Counted from the stretch's first letter, positions 1 through 11,448 are shown. The stretch: 64,000 bases of DNA from Boesenbergia rotunda (GCA_024364735.1 JAGFNQ010000968.1:170743-234742), one strand, 5' to 3'. Translations and numbers: made by a program. The notes: generated from the letters alone by a model not told the origin.

Positions 1-124
1 GGTCCAACTCGATCCAACATAATTTACAATTATATATTGGTTATTGTAGGCATTATTCCAATACTTATGGGAAATAATTTTATATCAAATTATCAAAACC
101 AATCTTGGTGATTGAGAAATTAGG

Positions 125-706
125 TATATTTTTATACCTATAAATACTGATACAGTACATTACCATTTAATGGTTATGGACATCGATGCAAAAACCTTCT
201 ATCATTATAATAGGTTGTCCTACAACTATAACTATGATAAGCATTTTGAAGAATTGGTTAGTATTAATGCTTTCAGATTTTTATTGGACCATTATAATGC
301 TTAATATATAAATTTATGAATTGTTTTTATCTAACCAACGCTCATAGGTCTCTAGATTTAAAATGTTTCCGGTTGAAAAGCTAAAAGATATTCTTGGTGG
401 ATTACAAGATTTTCACCCATTAGACCGATGGATCTCTACTAAAGTTGAGTGTCCTCAATAAATATTATCGTAGGTTTAAATTATTACATTATTTGTAAAT
501 TAATTTGTACATATATTTTATGTTAATTTTTTAAATTTGCCATATTGCAAAATTGACTATGGATTTTTCATGATGTGATATATCAAAGGTCTTTTGTATA
601 ATGTGAATATGGACTTCACCCAAAAAGACATTCATAAATTTAGAGTTGATGTTGTGATATCAATCATTAGGGACAATTTCTGGAAATTCAAAGTAGAATG
701 ATGCAG
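125..706 (+). pseudogene. Ulp1/SENP-type (C48) cysteine protease fragment, inactive
   Basis: Three exon-like blocks read as the C-terminal part of a plant Ulp1-like peptidase. From 125: a YIFIPIN strand, the HYHLMVMDID block (the HW-type catalytic histidine region) and FYHYNRLS, where the family has an Asp-Ser-Leu. From about 370: a linker ending in KVECPQ. From about 553: DYGFFMM, then MDFTQKDIHKFR and a stop at 704-706. The usual DCG reads DYG, so the catalytic Cys is Tyr; the catalytic Asp position is Asn; a TGA follows FFMM. An acceptor-like AG precedes the first block. The N-terminal part lies outside the window. Family known to process SUMO conjugates; this copy should be dead. It belongs to the transposon arm, and its last codons recur inverted near 8655-8705. 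Confidence 0.6.
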
Positions 707-1066
707 TGGGTTCTTGTTGAAGTGTTGTATTTTATTTGTATTTGTATTCCCTGTGTAAATTATTACTTCATACAGATGAACAATATGATGTATTATAAAA
801 TTCTTGTGTAGTTCTTGTTAAGTTGTTTTAACTTCTTGTATGGATTGATATGTGGATTGTATTATTCTATTATTGAGTTGGATTGTTTAGTGGATTGTGT
901 GGTTCTTGTTATGTTTTCAATTGTTATGTTTAGTGAATTATCTTGTAATAGATTGGTATGTCGATTGTATAAAATTCTAGTCTTGTGTTATTCTAAATTG
1001 TTATGCTAAATTGTGTTTTTCTTGCATCAAATTATTATGTTGAGTTCTATTATGTAAATCGTGTAA
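707..1066 (+). other. AT-rich distal arm, left copy
   Basis: Non-coding AT-rich sequence directly 3' of the Ulp1-like frame. It is similar to the reverse complement of about 8280-8650; a stretch around 765-805 (TTACTTCAT, then ATGTATTATAAAATT) is the clearest match. The short frame at 815-1009 is low-complexity and not believed to be a gene. Confidence 0.5.
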
Positions 1067-2310
1067 AAAAAATCATTGGTGTCAATGTGGTATATCCTGA
1101 CGTTGTTTGATGTTATGGCCACGTTCAGGATAATAGCCCGAGCGCATAGGATCCGGTCCTATGTCAATCGGATGTCGATAGGTCCATCAATTGATTTTTG
1201 AAAGTCCATTAGCTGGTTTTGGTCAAAACCGGCTGATGGACATAATAGACTCAAAAAATTGAAAGCTTTATATCCTAATAAAGAGGAGAGATTGAGGATG
1301 TCAAAGATGGTGTGTATGAGGAATTATTACTCTCTTATAAAAATGATTGAGCTTCTGACATATTTTTTCGCTAAAAAAAAATCACTGGTGTCAATGTGGT
1401 GTATCGTAACGTTGTTTGATGCCATAGGCACGTTCAAGACATGAGCCTGAGCACATAAGACCCAATCCCATGTCAATTTGATGTCGATAGGTTCATCAGT
1501 CGATTTTGAAAGTTCATTAGCCAATTTTGGTCAAAATCGACTAATGTGTCTAATAAACTCTAAAAATATAAAATTTCACATCCACATAAAGAGGAGAGAT
1601 CGAGGATATTAAACATGGTGTGTATGAGGAATTATTACTCTCTTATAAAAATGATTGAGCTTCCGATATATTTTCTCACACCCGAATCGAAAAATAATCG
1701 ATGTCAATGTGGTGTATCTTAACATTGTTTGATGCATGGGCACATTCAGAACACAATCCCGAGCGCAAACGACCCAGTCCCACATCAATCCATTGTCAAT
1801 TTTTGAAAGTCCATCTACCAGTTTTGATCAAAACAAGCTAATAGACTTAATCAACACTAAAAATATAAAATTTTATATCCACATAAAAAGGACAGATTGA
1901 GGATGTCAAACATGGTGTGTATGAGGAATTATTACCCCCTTATAAAAATGATTGAGCTTCCGACATATTTTCTCGTGCTCGAATTGATTAAAAAAAATCA
2001 CTGGTGTCAATGTGGTGTATCGTAACATTGTTTGATGCCATAGGCACATTCAGGACAAGAGCCCGAGCGCATAGGATTTGGTCCCAAATCAATTCGATGT
2101 TGATAGGTCCATTAGCCAATTTTTGAAAGCCCATCAGCCAATTTTGGTCAAAATTGGCTGATGGACTTAATCAACTCTAAAAATATAAAATTTCGTAACC
2201 ACTAAATGCGGAGTTCTCAAATATCTCAGATATGGTGTATTTGAGACATCAAATTCTTATTATAAAATTTAGTGAGCTTTCGACGTCTTTTCTCGTGCCC
2301 AAATTTGTTG
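1067..2310 (+). repeat. Left tandem array, ~310 bp units (about 4)
   Basis: Units start near 1067, 1376, 1692 and 1996 with a shared phrase (GGTGTCAATGTGGT), continue through AGCCCGAGCGCATAGGA, a pair of complementary 14-16 bp segments around TGGTTTTGGTCAAAACC, and end near GAGCTTCCGACATATTTTC. The TTTGGTCAAAA centre with flanking arms gives each unit its own small hairpin. The array is inverted relative to 6530-8250. Short frames here are incidental. Confidence 0.8.
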
Positions 2311-3034
2311 TGGTGTAATTGATTTGATTGAAATTCAATCTCAGTCAATTGTTGTAAGGCAAAATTCTGTCCAATAGCCAATCAATTCAATTGGATTTGA
2401 ATTCCAGTCGACTGAAGGCCTCAAATCTGCAGTCCAATATAAAATCAATTCGATTGGTCCTAAATACCAGTCGACTGGTATTCAGGCAAAAGTGGGCCCA
2501 GTAGCAAATTGATTCGACTGGAATTGAATTCTAATCGACCGGTGTAAGGTAACATTGAGATAGTAGCTAATCGATTCGACTGGTGTAAATTACCAGTCGA
2601 CTAGTGTCATGAAAAACTGGGACAGTAGGTAATCGATTCGATTGCTGTAAAATTACCAATCGACTGATCTATGATTTGATTTAGACCGAGGTTTTAAACC
2701 CAAATCAATTTAACTGGAATGGAATTCCAGTCGACTGGTGTAAGGAAAAATTTAGACAGTAGCTAATCGATTCGACTAGTATAAATTACCAGTCGGCTGG
2801 TGTAAATAAAAACGGGATAATAGCTAATCAATTCGACTAGTGTAAATTACCAGTTGACTGGTGTAAATACAAACGGGATAGTAGCTAATCGATTCAACTG
2901 GTGTAAATGCAAATGAGATAGTAGTTAATCGATTCGACTGGTGTAAAATTATTAGTCGACTGATCTATGATTTGCTTTAGGCCAAGGTTTTAATCCTAAA
3001 TCGTGTTTTTGGAAATTCATTCAACTGCTTTTGC
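2311..3034. repeat. Minisatellite of CAGTCGACTG-type palindromes
   Basis: From about 2380 to 2990, ~60 bp units alternate GATTCGACTGG with ACCAGTCGACTGGT separated by TGTAAATTA-like and GGATAGTAGCTAATC-like spacers. A higher-order repeat of ~290 bp is marked by CTGATCTATGATTTG near 2660 and 2955. The palindrome has a SalI-type GTCGAC core. The array lies upstream of the decayed spliced gene (5083-6259), in the place where the gene copies at 27762 and 34892 have GGGCGCCC arrays. No reading frame of note. Confidence 0.75.
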
Positions 3035-3190
3035 CCTTGTCCCTCTAAACCCTAAACCTTACTGTCTCAAAATCCATTCAAATGCTTTTGCCCTTCATCC
3101 TCTAAACCCTAGACTAAACCCTACTGATCTTCTCCTCTCCGCCGACGCCTAGTGATCTTCCTCGAAACCCTAAACCCTAAACCTTATTTA
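3035..3190 (+). promoter_or_regulatory. Telo-box cluster in leader region
   Basis: Several AAACCCTAA/AAACCCTAG motifs (near 3046, 3110, 3168 and 3175) lie in a pyrimidine-rich stretch upstream of the exon at 5083, from which they are now separated by the solo LTR at 3231-5046. Telo boxes are known near the starts of many plant genes; a role here is inferred. Confidence 0.4.
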
Positions 3191-3230
3191 TGCTCCGGCA
3201 ACTTGAGACTCGCGATCTTCTTCAGCTTCT

Positions 3231-4080
3231 TGATGGGATTGCGGGTTTCCTAAGCAAATACCGGGTCGTTCATGGGAAACCTCTCCATGTCCACAGATTA
3301 AAAATTTTTAATCCGAATGGAGACTTATCTCCCAAACAACTATCTCGTCATCGTAGTAATTGATTCGAGTTACAACTTAGCCAAACTTGATGTTCAAGCC
3401 TTGTAACTCACCTAACCAATTAGTTGCGGAAAAGATGACGAGTGGATCGCTGATTTTTGTGTTTATCATCGGGGTCCAACATGATTAATTATCACAATTA
3501 ATTATCAAATAATTAATAACAAAGATAATTAATCAAAACACATGAAATGATAGAAAACAAGGAGCCAAAGAGAAGGTTATACCTCTCGTTACCTCGCGAT
3601 CTTCTACTATATGACCTATTCCCTCCTTGGACGTCGTGTGGGCGATGATCCTCCAAGAAACGAAGCCACCAATCAAAACCCAAGAGCCTTCGCTTCCTTC
3701 CTTCTTGTGCCGGCCAACAAAAACCTTGCCGCCGGCGATAAAGGAAGGATATCCTTCCTTCTCCTAGCTCCGGATCACACCACACAAGAAGAGGATCTCC
3801 TCCTCCACCGCATGCTGCAAACCCAAGGCAAAGGGAAGGAAAATTCGCCTCCTCCTCAAGCTGCCGTCGACCACCTTGCTTCAAGGTTGCGGCGCCGCAC
3901 CTCCAAGGAAAACTCGCTGCCGACCAATATCCTCCACCACTCAAGCTTGCCTCCGGCCAAGAGGAAGAAGTGGAACCCTTCTTCCTTCCTTGTACTACGC
4001 CTCAAGTGGAGAGAAAAGGAGAGAAGAGGAAAACCAAGTCTTCTCTTCTTCCCACCTTGCCACCGGCCAACCCTAACCCT

Positions 4081-4112
<32 letters not shown>

Positions 4113-5046
4113 AAGGAATAAGAGGCTTAGGTTGTGTTTCATGATGGCTTTATGGGGTATTTATAGGCTACAATAAGGTCCATGAGGAGGAGTTGGGTCT
4201 TGGCCACCTAATGGATTAAGGCCCGATCCATTAATGAAGATCCATTTCACTAAAGGCTCTTCATTGAACTACATCACCAACCCCATATTTAAATATGGGC
4301 TCCACCTATTATGAGTACAAGTATCTACCCGTGTTTAAGATATAGAATGTCCGTTGATTAATTTAAATTACTGACAATTTTAATTAATTAACATCTAACT
4401 CCTTGATTAGTACCACTCATCCTTATCATCAAGTCGGACCAAGTCCACCTGCAAGATTTAACATGATGAACTTTATGAGCTCATCAAGGGACATCATCAT
4501 CCCGACTCACGAGGACACGATTTCCGTCTATAATCAATGACACATCATATAAATAATATTATTTCCCAACTTACCAGGCCTATCGATGTAATAGAATAAA
4601 TCTCGCCCATAGGTAAATCAAAGAAATAACTATTATGTACATGTGCCCGTTATTATATCGGGATTAAGAGCATGTAGTCCATAATAAACTGAGGTCTGAT
4701 CCAATTATAAAGTTAGTATAAATTGGATCACCTCTATATCGGTCATACTCAATACACACAAAGTGCACTAGTGTAATTCTATGGTCATGACAGACCAATA
4801 CCAAATTACACTACAACCATCCCGATGTTTTATCCAAATCCATCTCGGCTGTGAGCCTCTACTTATACTTTACAAGGGACTGATTATATGATCTTCTGTG
4901 CGATACCACATACTATGTTATCTACAATGTAAAGTATGAGACAATATGCACATACTAATATAAACATGCAATTAGTGATCTTGTGATTCTCTTTCAAAAT
5001 GTAGATGTCCATACAGAAAGCAAGACTTTTAGTATACATCCTAACA
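3231..5046 (-). mobile_element. Antisense solo LTR, Angela/Tork-like Copia
   Basis: Read on the minus strand it begins TGTTAGGATGTATACT (5046) and ends at a TGATGGG-type left edge (3231, the reverse of an LTR end in ...ATCA). It matches, in reverse, the LTR at 40046-42119 throughout, including the ACACAAAGTGCACTAGTGTAAT block and the GGTATTTATAG TATA region near 4155. Flanks are CTTCT (3226-3230) and CTTTT (5047-5051), an imperfect 5 bp target duplication. It contains a (GA)n run. Open frames of 60-177 codons inside it lie in the GC-rich leader and are not genes. The insertion split the promoter/leader of the gene that starts at 5083. Confidence 0.85.
4082..4109. repeat. (GA)n microsatellite
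   Basis: About fourteen GA dinucleotides inside the antisense Angela solo LTR. Confidence 0.95.
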
Positions 5047-5082
5047 CTTTTGACCGTGCTGACTTCATCATCTTCTCCGTCT

Positions 5083-6259
5083 ATGGCTCCTAAGTAATTA
5101 TCTTGGCCATTGTTAAATTGTGTTACCATTTATTTGATATTTAAAAAGTTACTAATCCTATTATTGATTGATTCATGCATACATATAGACCTAAACCCAA
5201 ATCCAAACCTAAACCCATACCTAAACGTAGACATATTGAGTCAAGTGAAGGTCCCTTTAGGGCTTCTTCTAAGGGAAAAAGCTCTAGTGGCTAGTCATAC
5301 TCATTCAAAGTTATTCCTCCCTGATATCTACATATAGAGTTTTTTCGTGACAAAGCACTTGATATTTTAGAAATTGTGGCTCATTATAAACTAGAAAAAT
5401 TTATGTTGTGTAACCCTCCCATGCATCTAGACCTAGTGGTCAAATTCTATGATAACATGCACTTGGTTAGTGATGGTTTGATGTACAAAACTCACGTAGG
5501 TAGACATGAACTCGACTTTACACTAGACATATGGAGGTCATTCTTAGGTTGTCGTCCGGTCGACAATAAATTTGTCTGCTATCCTACCTATAAAGAACCT
5601 CTTCCTGAGCCTTTTGCCCATTTGACCATAAATGGCATGCTCAAGCATTTTTACCATCGGGCTAGACCTTTGAACAAGCAAATTTTCTCTGCTCAAGGCC
5701 TATCAGCTCCTGATAATGTCCTCTATAAAGTCATTGTCAGGTGTGTATTGCCAAGTGTCACTATCCACATGCCTTTCCCACACCTCATTACAGCATGGCT
5801 TGCCTCCATAGGCATTGATGTTTCTAGGGAGCCAGGAGACATCATACCTTTGACAGATTACGATGGAATTGGTCGACGCAACTTTGCATTGGCTGGGATG
5901 AAGGTGGAACCGGTCCTATGCATTGGAATTCTGACCATGATGATCATGCCGACAAGGTTGGCGGTTAGGTTGAGGAGCACGCACCATGGTTGCCAGTTAC
6001 AGAAGATGATGACTCCTCAGAGAAACGAGACAACCACTGTGAGGCAGCTTTTGTGGAACTTGATACTCGTTTTGAGGAGTTACACATGGACTATGACTGT
6101 GATATGACTAAGGTGCATCAGCCGCTTAGAAAAATTAAACGCACTTAGAATGATATTCAGACGAGTGTTGTGTCATTGCATGACTCAGTGCAGTCATGGA
6201 TGTCGGGTCATCCTCCTCCTCCTGGCAATGTTGACCATCCAATCATGGACCTAGACTAG
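5083..6259 (+). pseudogene. Decayed spliced gene of the 'putative plant transposon protein' type, copy 3
   Basis: Exon 1 is 5083-5093 (MAP plus two bases). The intron 5094-5188 has GTAATT and ATATAG borders. Exon 2 continues in phase 2 into a Lys/Pro-rich stretch, then the domain. Shared landmarks with the copies at 27762 and 34892: a CYP block followed by proline-rich residues, ALY/VLYxVxVRC(I/V)LP, and LTD(F/Y)D(E/G)IGxRNF(S/A)LAG. Downstream it reads into an acidic and coiled region ending SWMSGHPPPPG, like the SWHPGPSS end of copy 34892. Damage: stops at 5292-5294 and 5322-5324, a frameshift near 5900, and two later stops. From memory this is Pfam PF20167 (Transposase_32); function unknown. 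Amino-acid identity to the other copies is low, so it is an old relative. Confidence 0.7.
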
Positions 6260-6529
6260 GTGTTACATGTTATGCTTGATGTATTAATATGAGTTCACTT
6301 AGTACTTTGTATGTTGACTTAGTACTTTGTATATTCACTTTGTACTTTATTATCCTTGCGAGGAGGCATGTATATGTAATTTTTTGCTATGTGAATTTTA
6401 GGTACTGTATATTTATTGTATGGGGGTGTGCCCTATCATTTATGCTTTGTTTGCTATATGTTTAATATGGGGGAGTGCCCCATCTTATATGTGATATATG
6501 GGAGAGTGCCCCATCTTATGTGTATGAAA
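6260..6529 (+). other. 3' flank of the decayed gene
   Basis: Non-coding. It holds three imperfect copies of a GGGxGTGCCCxATC phrase (near 6424, 6470 and 6503) and repeated ACTTAGTACTTTGTATG. No gene seen. Confidence 0.5.
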
Positions 6530-8250
6530 AGAAATCGGAAGCTCAAAATTTTCATAATAAAAATTTGATCCAGTTATTTTTTTAACACGATTTGGTCAAA
6601 TAGAAAAGAGGTCGGAAGCTCAATAAATTTCATAATAAGATTTTGATGACTCAATTACACCATATCTAAGATATTTGAGAACTCCAAATTATGTGGTTTT
6701 GAAATTTTATAGTTTTAGAGTTGATTAAGTCTATCAGCTATTTTTGACCAAAACCGACTGATGTTTTTTTTTTTTTTTCAAAAATTGGCTGATGGACCTA
6801 TTGACATCGGATTGATGTCAGACCCAGTCCTATGCGCTCGGGTTGGCGTCCTCAATGTATCCATGCCCTCGAAAATTGTTACAATACACCACGTCAATCA
6901 CAGCGATATTTTGAATACGATTCGGTCAAGAGAAAAAAGTCTGAAGCTTAATAAATTCGATAATAAGATTTTGATGACTCAAATACATCATATCTTAGAT
7001 ACTTGAGAACTCCAAATTATGTAGTTCTGAAATGAGTTGATTATGTCCATCAGTTGGTTTTTGATCAAAATCGACTGATATTTTTTTTTTTCAAAAATCG
7101 GCTAATGGACCTATCGACATTGGATTGATGTCGGACCTAGTCCTATACGCTCGGGCTGGCATTTTGCTCAATGTATCTATGCCCTCAAAAATTGTTATGA
7201 TACACCACGTCGATCGTAACGATTTTTTGAACATGATTTGGTCAAAGAGAAAAGAGGTCCGAAGCTCAATAAATTTTATAATAAGATTTTGATGACTCAA
7301 ATACACCATATCTTAGATACTTGAGAACACCAAATTATGTGGTTTTGAAATTTTATATTTTCAGAGTAGTTTATGTCCATCAACCGATTTTCACCAATAT
7401 CGGTTGATGTTTTTTTTTCATAAATTGGATGATGGATCTATCGACATCGAATCGATGTCAGACCCAGTCCTATATGCTTGGGCTACTCCCTTAATGTATC
7501 CATGCCCTCGAAAATTGTTACGATATACCACGTCGATCGCAGTGATTTTTTAAACACGATTTAGTCAAAGAGAAAAGAGGTCCGAAGCTCAATAAATTTC
7601 ATAATAAGATTTTGATGACTCAAATACACTATATCTGAGATAATTGAGAACTCCAATTTATGTGGTTTTGAAATTTTATATTTTTCGAGTTGATTACGTC
7701 CATCAGCCTATTTTGACCAAAATCGGATAATATTTTTTCAAAAATCGACTAATGGACCTATTGACATAGGATTGATGTCGGACTCGATCCTATACGCTAG
7801 GGCTGACATCCTCAATGTATCCATGCCCTAGAAAATTATTACGATACACCACGTCGATCATAGTGGTTTTTTGAACATGATTCGGTCAAAGAGAAAAGAG
7901 GTCTGAAGCTTAATAAATTTCATAATTAGATTTTGATAACTAAAATACACCATATTTGAGATACTCGAGAATTTCAAATTATATGGTTCTGAAATTTTAT
8001 ATTTTTAGAATTGATTATGCCCATCAGCTAGTTTTGACCAAAATAGATTGATATTTTTTTAAAAATCAGCTGATGGACCTATCGACATTGGATTGATGTC
8101 GAACTCAGTCCTATGCGCTTGGGCTTGTATCGTCAATCTATTAATGCCCTCGAAATTTGTTATGATACACTACATCAATTGCAACAATTTTTTTACAATT
8201 CGATGAAAGAGAAAAGAGGTCCAAAGTTCAAAATTTACACATTACACAAC
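6530..8250 (-). repeat. Right tandem array, ~320 bp units, inverted relative to 1067-2310
   Basis: Units are marked by AAGAGGTCxGAAGCTCAATA near 6604, 6938, 7250, 7577, 7893 and 8213, with TATGCGCTCGGG, GACATCGGATTGATGTC and CCAAAACCGACTGATG in fixed order. These are the reverse complements of landmarks in the left array. Units differ by many point changes, so the array is old. Small frames (6761-7006, 7091-7309) are incidental. Confidence 0.8.
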
Positions 8251-9038
8251 ACAACACAATAATTTTTGATCAATTTCGACACTACAACAATTTACACTTT
8301 ACATAATCCAATACAAACAAAATTTAGAAAACATCTTAATACACATCTAAATATATTTTAATACACATCTAAATATATTTAGCAAACTAGACTTATCTAT
8401 TATTTCCTCACAATGATTTGATTGTGTTCCAAACACATACAAAAGTTAAGTACTATCACCAAAAGTTGTGATACACCACACCTCAACACAACAATTTATG
8501 ACAACATAAGACAAGAATTTTATACAATCTTCTTAACAATCTAATACAAGAACAACACAACATAATAATTTTATAATACATTATATTGATCAACTAGATG
8601 AAGTATTAATTTATACAGGCAATACAAATATACTTCAACACATCTACAGCTGACAGATGATTCACTCTACTTTGAATGCATAGAATTTGTCACAAATTCA
8701 GCTGATATTTTTTCAAAAATATGCAAATGGACGTATAGAAATCGGCTTGACATGGAACCAGGTTCTATGCGTTCTGGCTGGTGTCCTGAATGTGCCCATG
8801 CCCTCAAAAATTGTTACAATACCCCTGTGATTTTTTTAACACTACTTTTCGCATTCCAATACAAATAAAATTTAGAAAACATCTAAATACACATTTGGAA
8901 ATATTTTTAGCAAAATATACCAAAAGTTGAGCAATATTACAAATGATAAGCTTGTGTTCCAAATACATACAAAATTTTAGCATGGTCACAAATGATAAGC
9001 TTGTGTCCCAAATACATACAAAAGTTGAACACTATCAT
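8251..9038 (-). other. AT-rich distal arm, right copy, with partial unit and Ulp1-like end
   Basis: In reverse complement this repeats 707-1066, then near 8655-8705 the last codons of the Ulp1-like frame (GACAAATTC then CATTCAAAGTAG), then a partial array unit at about 8710-8840 and a second copy of the tail (AAATTTAGAAAACATC near 8322 and 8870; GTGTTCCAAA with ACATACAAAA repeated to 9030). Non-coding. Confidence 0.5.
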
Positions 9039-9043
9039 AAAAG

Positions 9044-10018
9044 TGTTGGTGCAACGACCTAACTTTGATCAATACGATTATGTGTTTTAATGTGTGTGTC
9101 AATTTGATTAAGTTAGATTTTCATATTGATTTGATGTGTGTTTGAGTCATGCAGGACTTGGTGGAACACACATAAGGAAAATGTCATCCTAGTGCTCAGG
9201 TCCTTGAGTCAGTGAAGGATAGCGCATCCGAGGGACTGTTGGATAATGAGCAACGGAGTGGAGTCGAGGGAAGCAGACTTCAAGGTATACATGAAGAATG
9301 ATATTGGGACAAGTCAAGAGCTTGGATGCATCCGAGGGATGAGAGCCGAAGGAAGAGAGCTTCAAAGGGTGACTTCGGAAAGGATGAGTGTGAGTGTGTA
9401 ACAATATCAGTCGACTGGTAGGGACACAAGTCGACTGAACTTTCTATAAGTTTTGAACAGCAAAATTAGTCAACTGGTCTGAATGACAGTCGACTAGTCT
9501 GTTCGAAAACTAATCGTTTGGCTAGCCATTGGCTAGGCACCAGTTGACTGGGCTTGGTAGCAATCGACTGATGTCAGAGCTGAGCTGTTTTGATAATAGC
9601 TCTCCGCTCTATTTAAAGGGAAGGTTGAGACTTGAGAAGGGTTAGCTCTTAAGTGAGAAACTCTCTTGATCAAGTGCTCAAGCTCCCTAAGCTCAACTCT
9701 TCCTCCGAACCCTAACTCCCAATCTTGTAAAAGGAAAGAATGTGTTGTGAGAGGTTGTTCTCCACCGAGAAGGAGAAAGCATTAGCCGGAGATTGTCGGA
9801 GATTAATCCACCGAAAGAATGAGGGTTCACCCACCTCAAGGACACGCCGTGCAGTAGGAGCAAGCAATCTCCGAACCACGTACATAAAAAAGTTAAGTGT
9901 TAGCATTGTTTCTAATTGTTTAGTTTACATTTCCGCTTGCGCACTAACCTTGTAGGAAGAGAAAATCAAATTGGACAAAAAGCTATTCACCCCCTCTAGC
10001 CGGTCCATTGGTCCCATA
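9044..10018 (+). mobile_element. Solo LTR, target duplication AAAAG
   Basis: Starts TGTTGGTGCAACG. Flanked by AAAAG at 9039-9043 and 10019-10023. The end reads GGTCCCATA where family members end ...CCCAACA, so the last bases have decayed. It has four to five CAGTCGACTG-type palindromes (9405-9575) followed by a TATA-like CTATTTAAAGGG near 9609 and a TTCACCCCCTCTAGCC motif before its end. It resembles the LTR of element F in layout. Small frames are incidental. Confidence 0.75.
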
Positions 10019-10180
10019 AAAAGAACATCAATACATGTATCAACTTGCTGAAGGCATTCTACACGATATTTTATTATGACCCAATTGTTTTCACCTACTA
10101 CACTTGTTTTTAACCTTTGTTGTGTGCTTCGATGGGATTCTCGTCTTCTACCTTCTTCCAGGATGCACAAGGCTACTAAG
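10019..10180. other. Unrecognised remnant between two LTRs
   Basis: Short flank, probably older transposon sequence that once continued from 9043. A minus-strand frame (9925-10170) covers it but I recognise no domain. Confidence 0.3.
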
Positions 10181-11448
10181 TGTAGGATAGAGATTGAGTG
10201 ATAGATGGGGGGGGGGGTGATTATTGCTTCGCAAAAACTTTGGATTTAAAACTTAAATGACTAAGCGATAAAGTACACAGCGGAAGCTTTGAGAGTAAGC
10301 GTAGGAGTTAGAGAGAGATAGGAAGTAGCGGAAAATAAAATACAGCACGATCTCAAACTCAGGCTGATTTTACTTGCTTCGGAGTCTTGATCGGCTCCTA
10401 CTGCAAGACACACGATCCTTGATCATTTAATTTAGGCAATACTAATAATTGCAAGAATATTACAAATTACAGAACTGAAGTGTGCAATAAAAGAAAACAA
10501 TTATATCGACTCTTGAAATGAAAGAAAGATCTTTGTTCGGAGAGTTGGACGACATTTCAGCATTTATCCGAACATCGGTCACGCATCACACAGTAGAAGA
10601 AACTAATTGTAGTCTTAGAATTGTTGTCATGAACTGCTGCACTCGACTTCGTTTTATAGTACTTACTCAGGCGCCTAAATGGCCTTTCAGGCGCCCTCAT
10701 TGCAGCGTACTGGGAGGAAACTCTATCTGCTGTTCGGTTAAACTTTATCTTGGCCAGGTGCCTGAGTCCTTTTCAGGTGCCTGAGTGCAGATGTGGATCC
10801 TCCACTTAGCACTCACCATGTAAGCCAGATCGTTGCGCCAGCCTAACCGCCCGATGTCAGCTCTCAGGCGCCTGAGTCCCATTCAAGCGCCCCAATCAAC
10901 TGCTTTCTCTTTTTAGCTGCAATAAGGGTCAGTTCGAAACATACAATAATAAAATATAGAATTAACACATGTATGAATTACAGCTAGTGCTGTCTTGGTC
11001 CTGACTTTCAGGTTTCACGCAAAACCCTAGGTCGGACTGTCGCCTACTGTTCCCTCACCGGGGAACACGTCATCACCTACTCCTCTCAGGAGAGTTTACT
11101 GTTGCCACCCGAAACCTCTGGTTGGACTTTTACTCAGCCTCTGAGAACCCGAAACTCGACGACATTCGACCTTGACCAGTCTCATCCTGTCCGCGATCCC
11201 CGCTCGGCAAAGTCTTCTTCTCAGTCCCCCAGGACTAAGTCTTTGTGCTTAGCTTCACTCACCAAGTCTTCGTTGCCCGATCCCCGACCATGATTTTGTA
11301 TTCAACCCTGCAGGTCAAGACTTCTTGCTTACCTTACCTAATACTTTCTTGCAATCTCAACAACTTCATCAGTACACTAAACCAGCTTAACTTGAACCCT
11401 TTGCCACTTATCAAAACAAGGTTCGATCTAGTGCTTCCGACACCAACA
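10181..11448 (-). mobile_element. Antisense SIRE-type LTR I
   Basis: Read on the minus strand it starts TGTTGGTGTCGGAAGCAC (11448) and ends near 10181. An 11-base G run, the ACACAGCGGAAG motif, AGGCGCCTGA palindromes (10675-10890), a minus-strand TATAAAAC and tandem CACTCACCAAGTC phrases match the LTRs at 18346 and 42883. At its right edge ATCTCCCTTTTTGAT is the reversed polypurine tract, so this is a 3' LTR of an antisense element, most of which is gone. Confidence 0.75.

Larger units (their letters stand above)
1..9038. mobile_element. Candidate large DNA transposon with long inverted, internally repeated arms (left end outside window)
   Basis: Seen: the left side (Ulp1-like 3' end, AT-rich tail, about four ~310 bp units to 2310) reappears in reverse order and orientation on the right (about five units 6530-8250, AT-rich tail, then the last ~45 bp of the Ulp1-like frame near 8655-8705). 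Between the arms lie a palindromic minisatellite, telo-box leader and a decayed spliced gene (5083-6259). Known: Mutator-like elements can have long inverted ends and some carry Ulp1-type proteases. Inferred: the block was one mobile unit. No transposase is recognised and no target duplication can be tested because the left end is not in the window. A chance inverted duplication is the alternative. Confidence 0.45.

Noticed and set aside
1259..1524. Small frames in the left and right tandem arrays
   Set aside because: They shift or vanish between units of the same array, so they are not maintained as coding.
3611..4144. 177-codon frame in the antisense Angela LTR, and similar frames at 41022-41608
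   Set aside because: They occupy the GC-rich leader of the LTR, read opposite strands in the two copies, and encode compositionally biased residues with no domain.
10019..10180. A possible upstream Ulp1 exon on the minus strand next to the solo LTR
   Set aside because: The resemblance rests on a few residues only and no splice borders could be supported.
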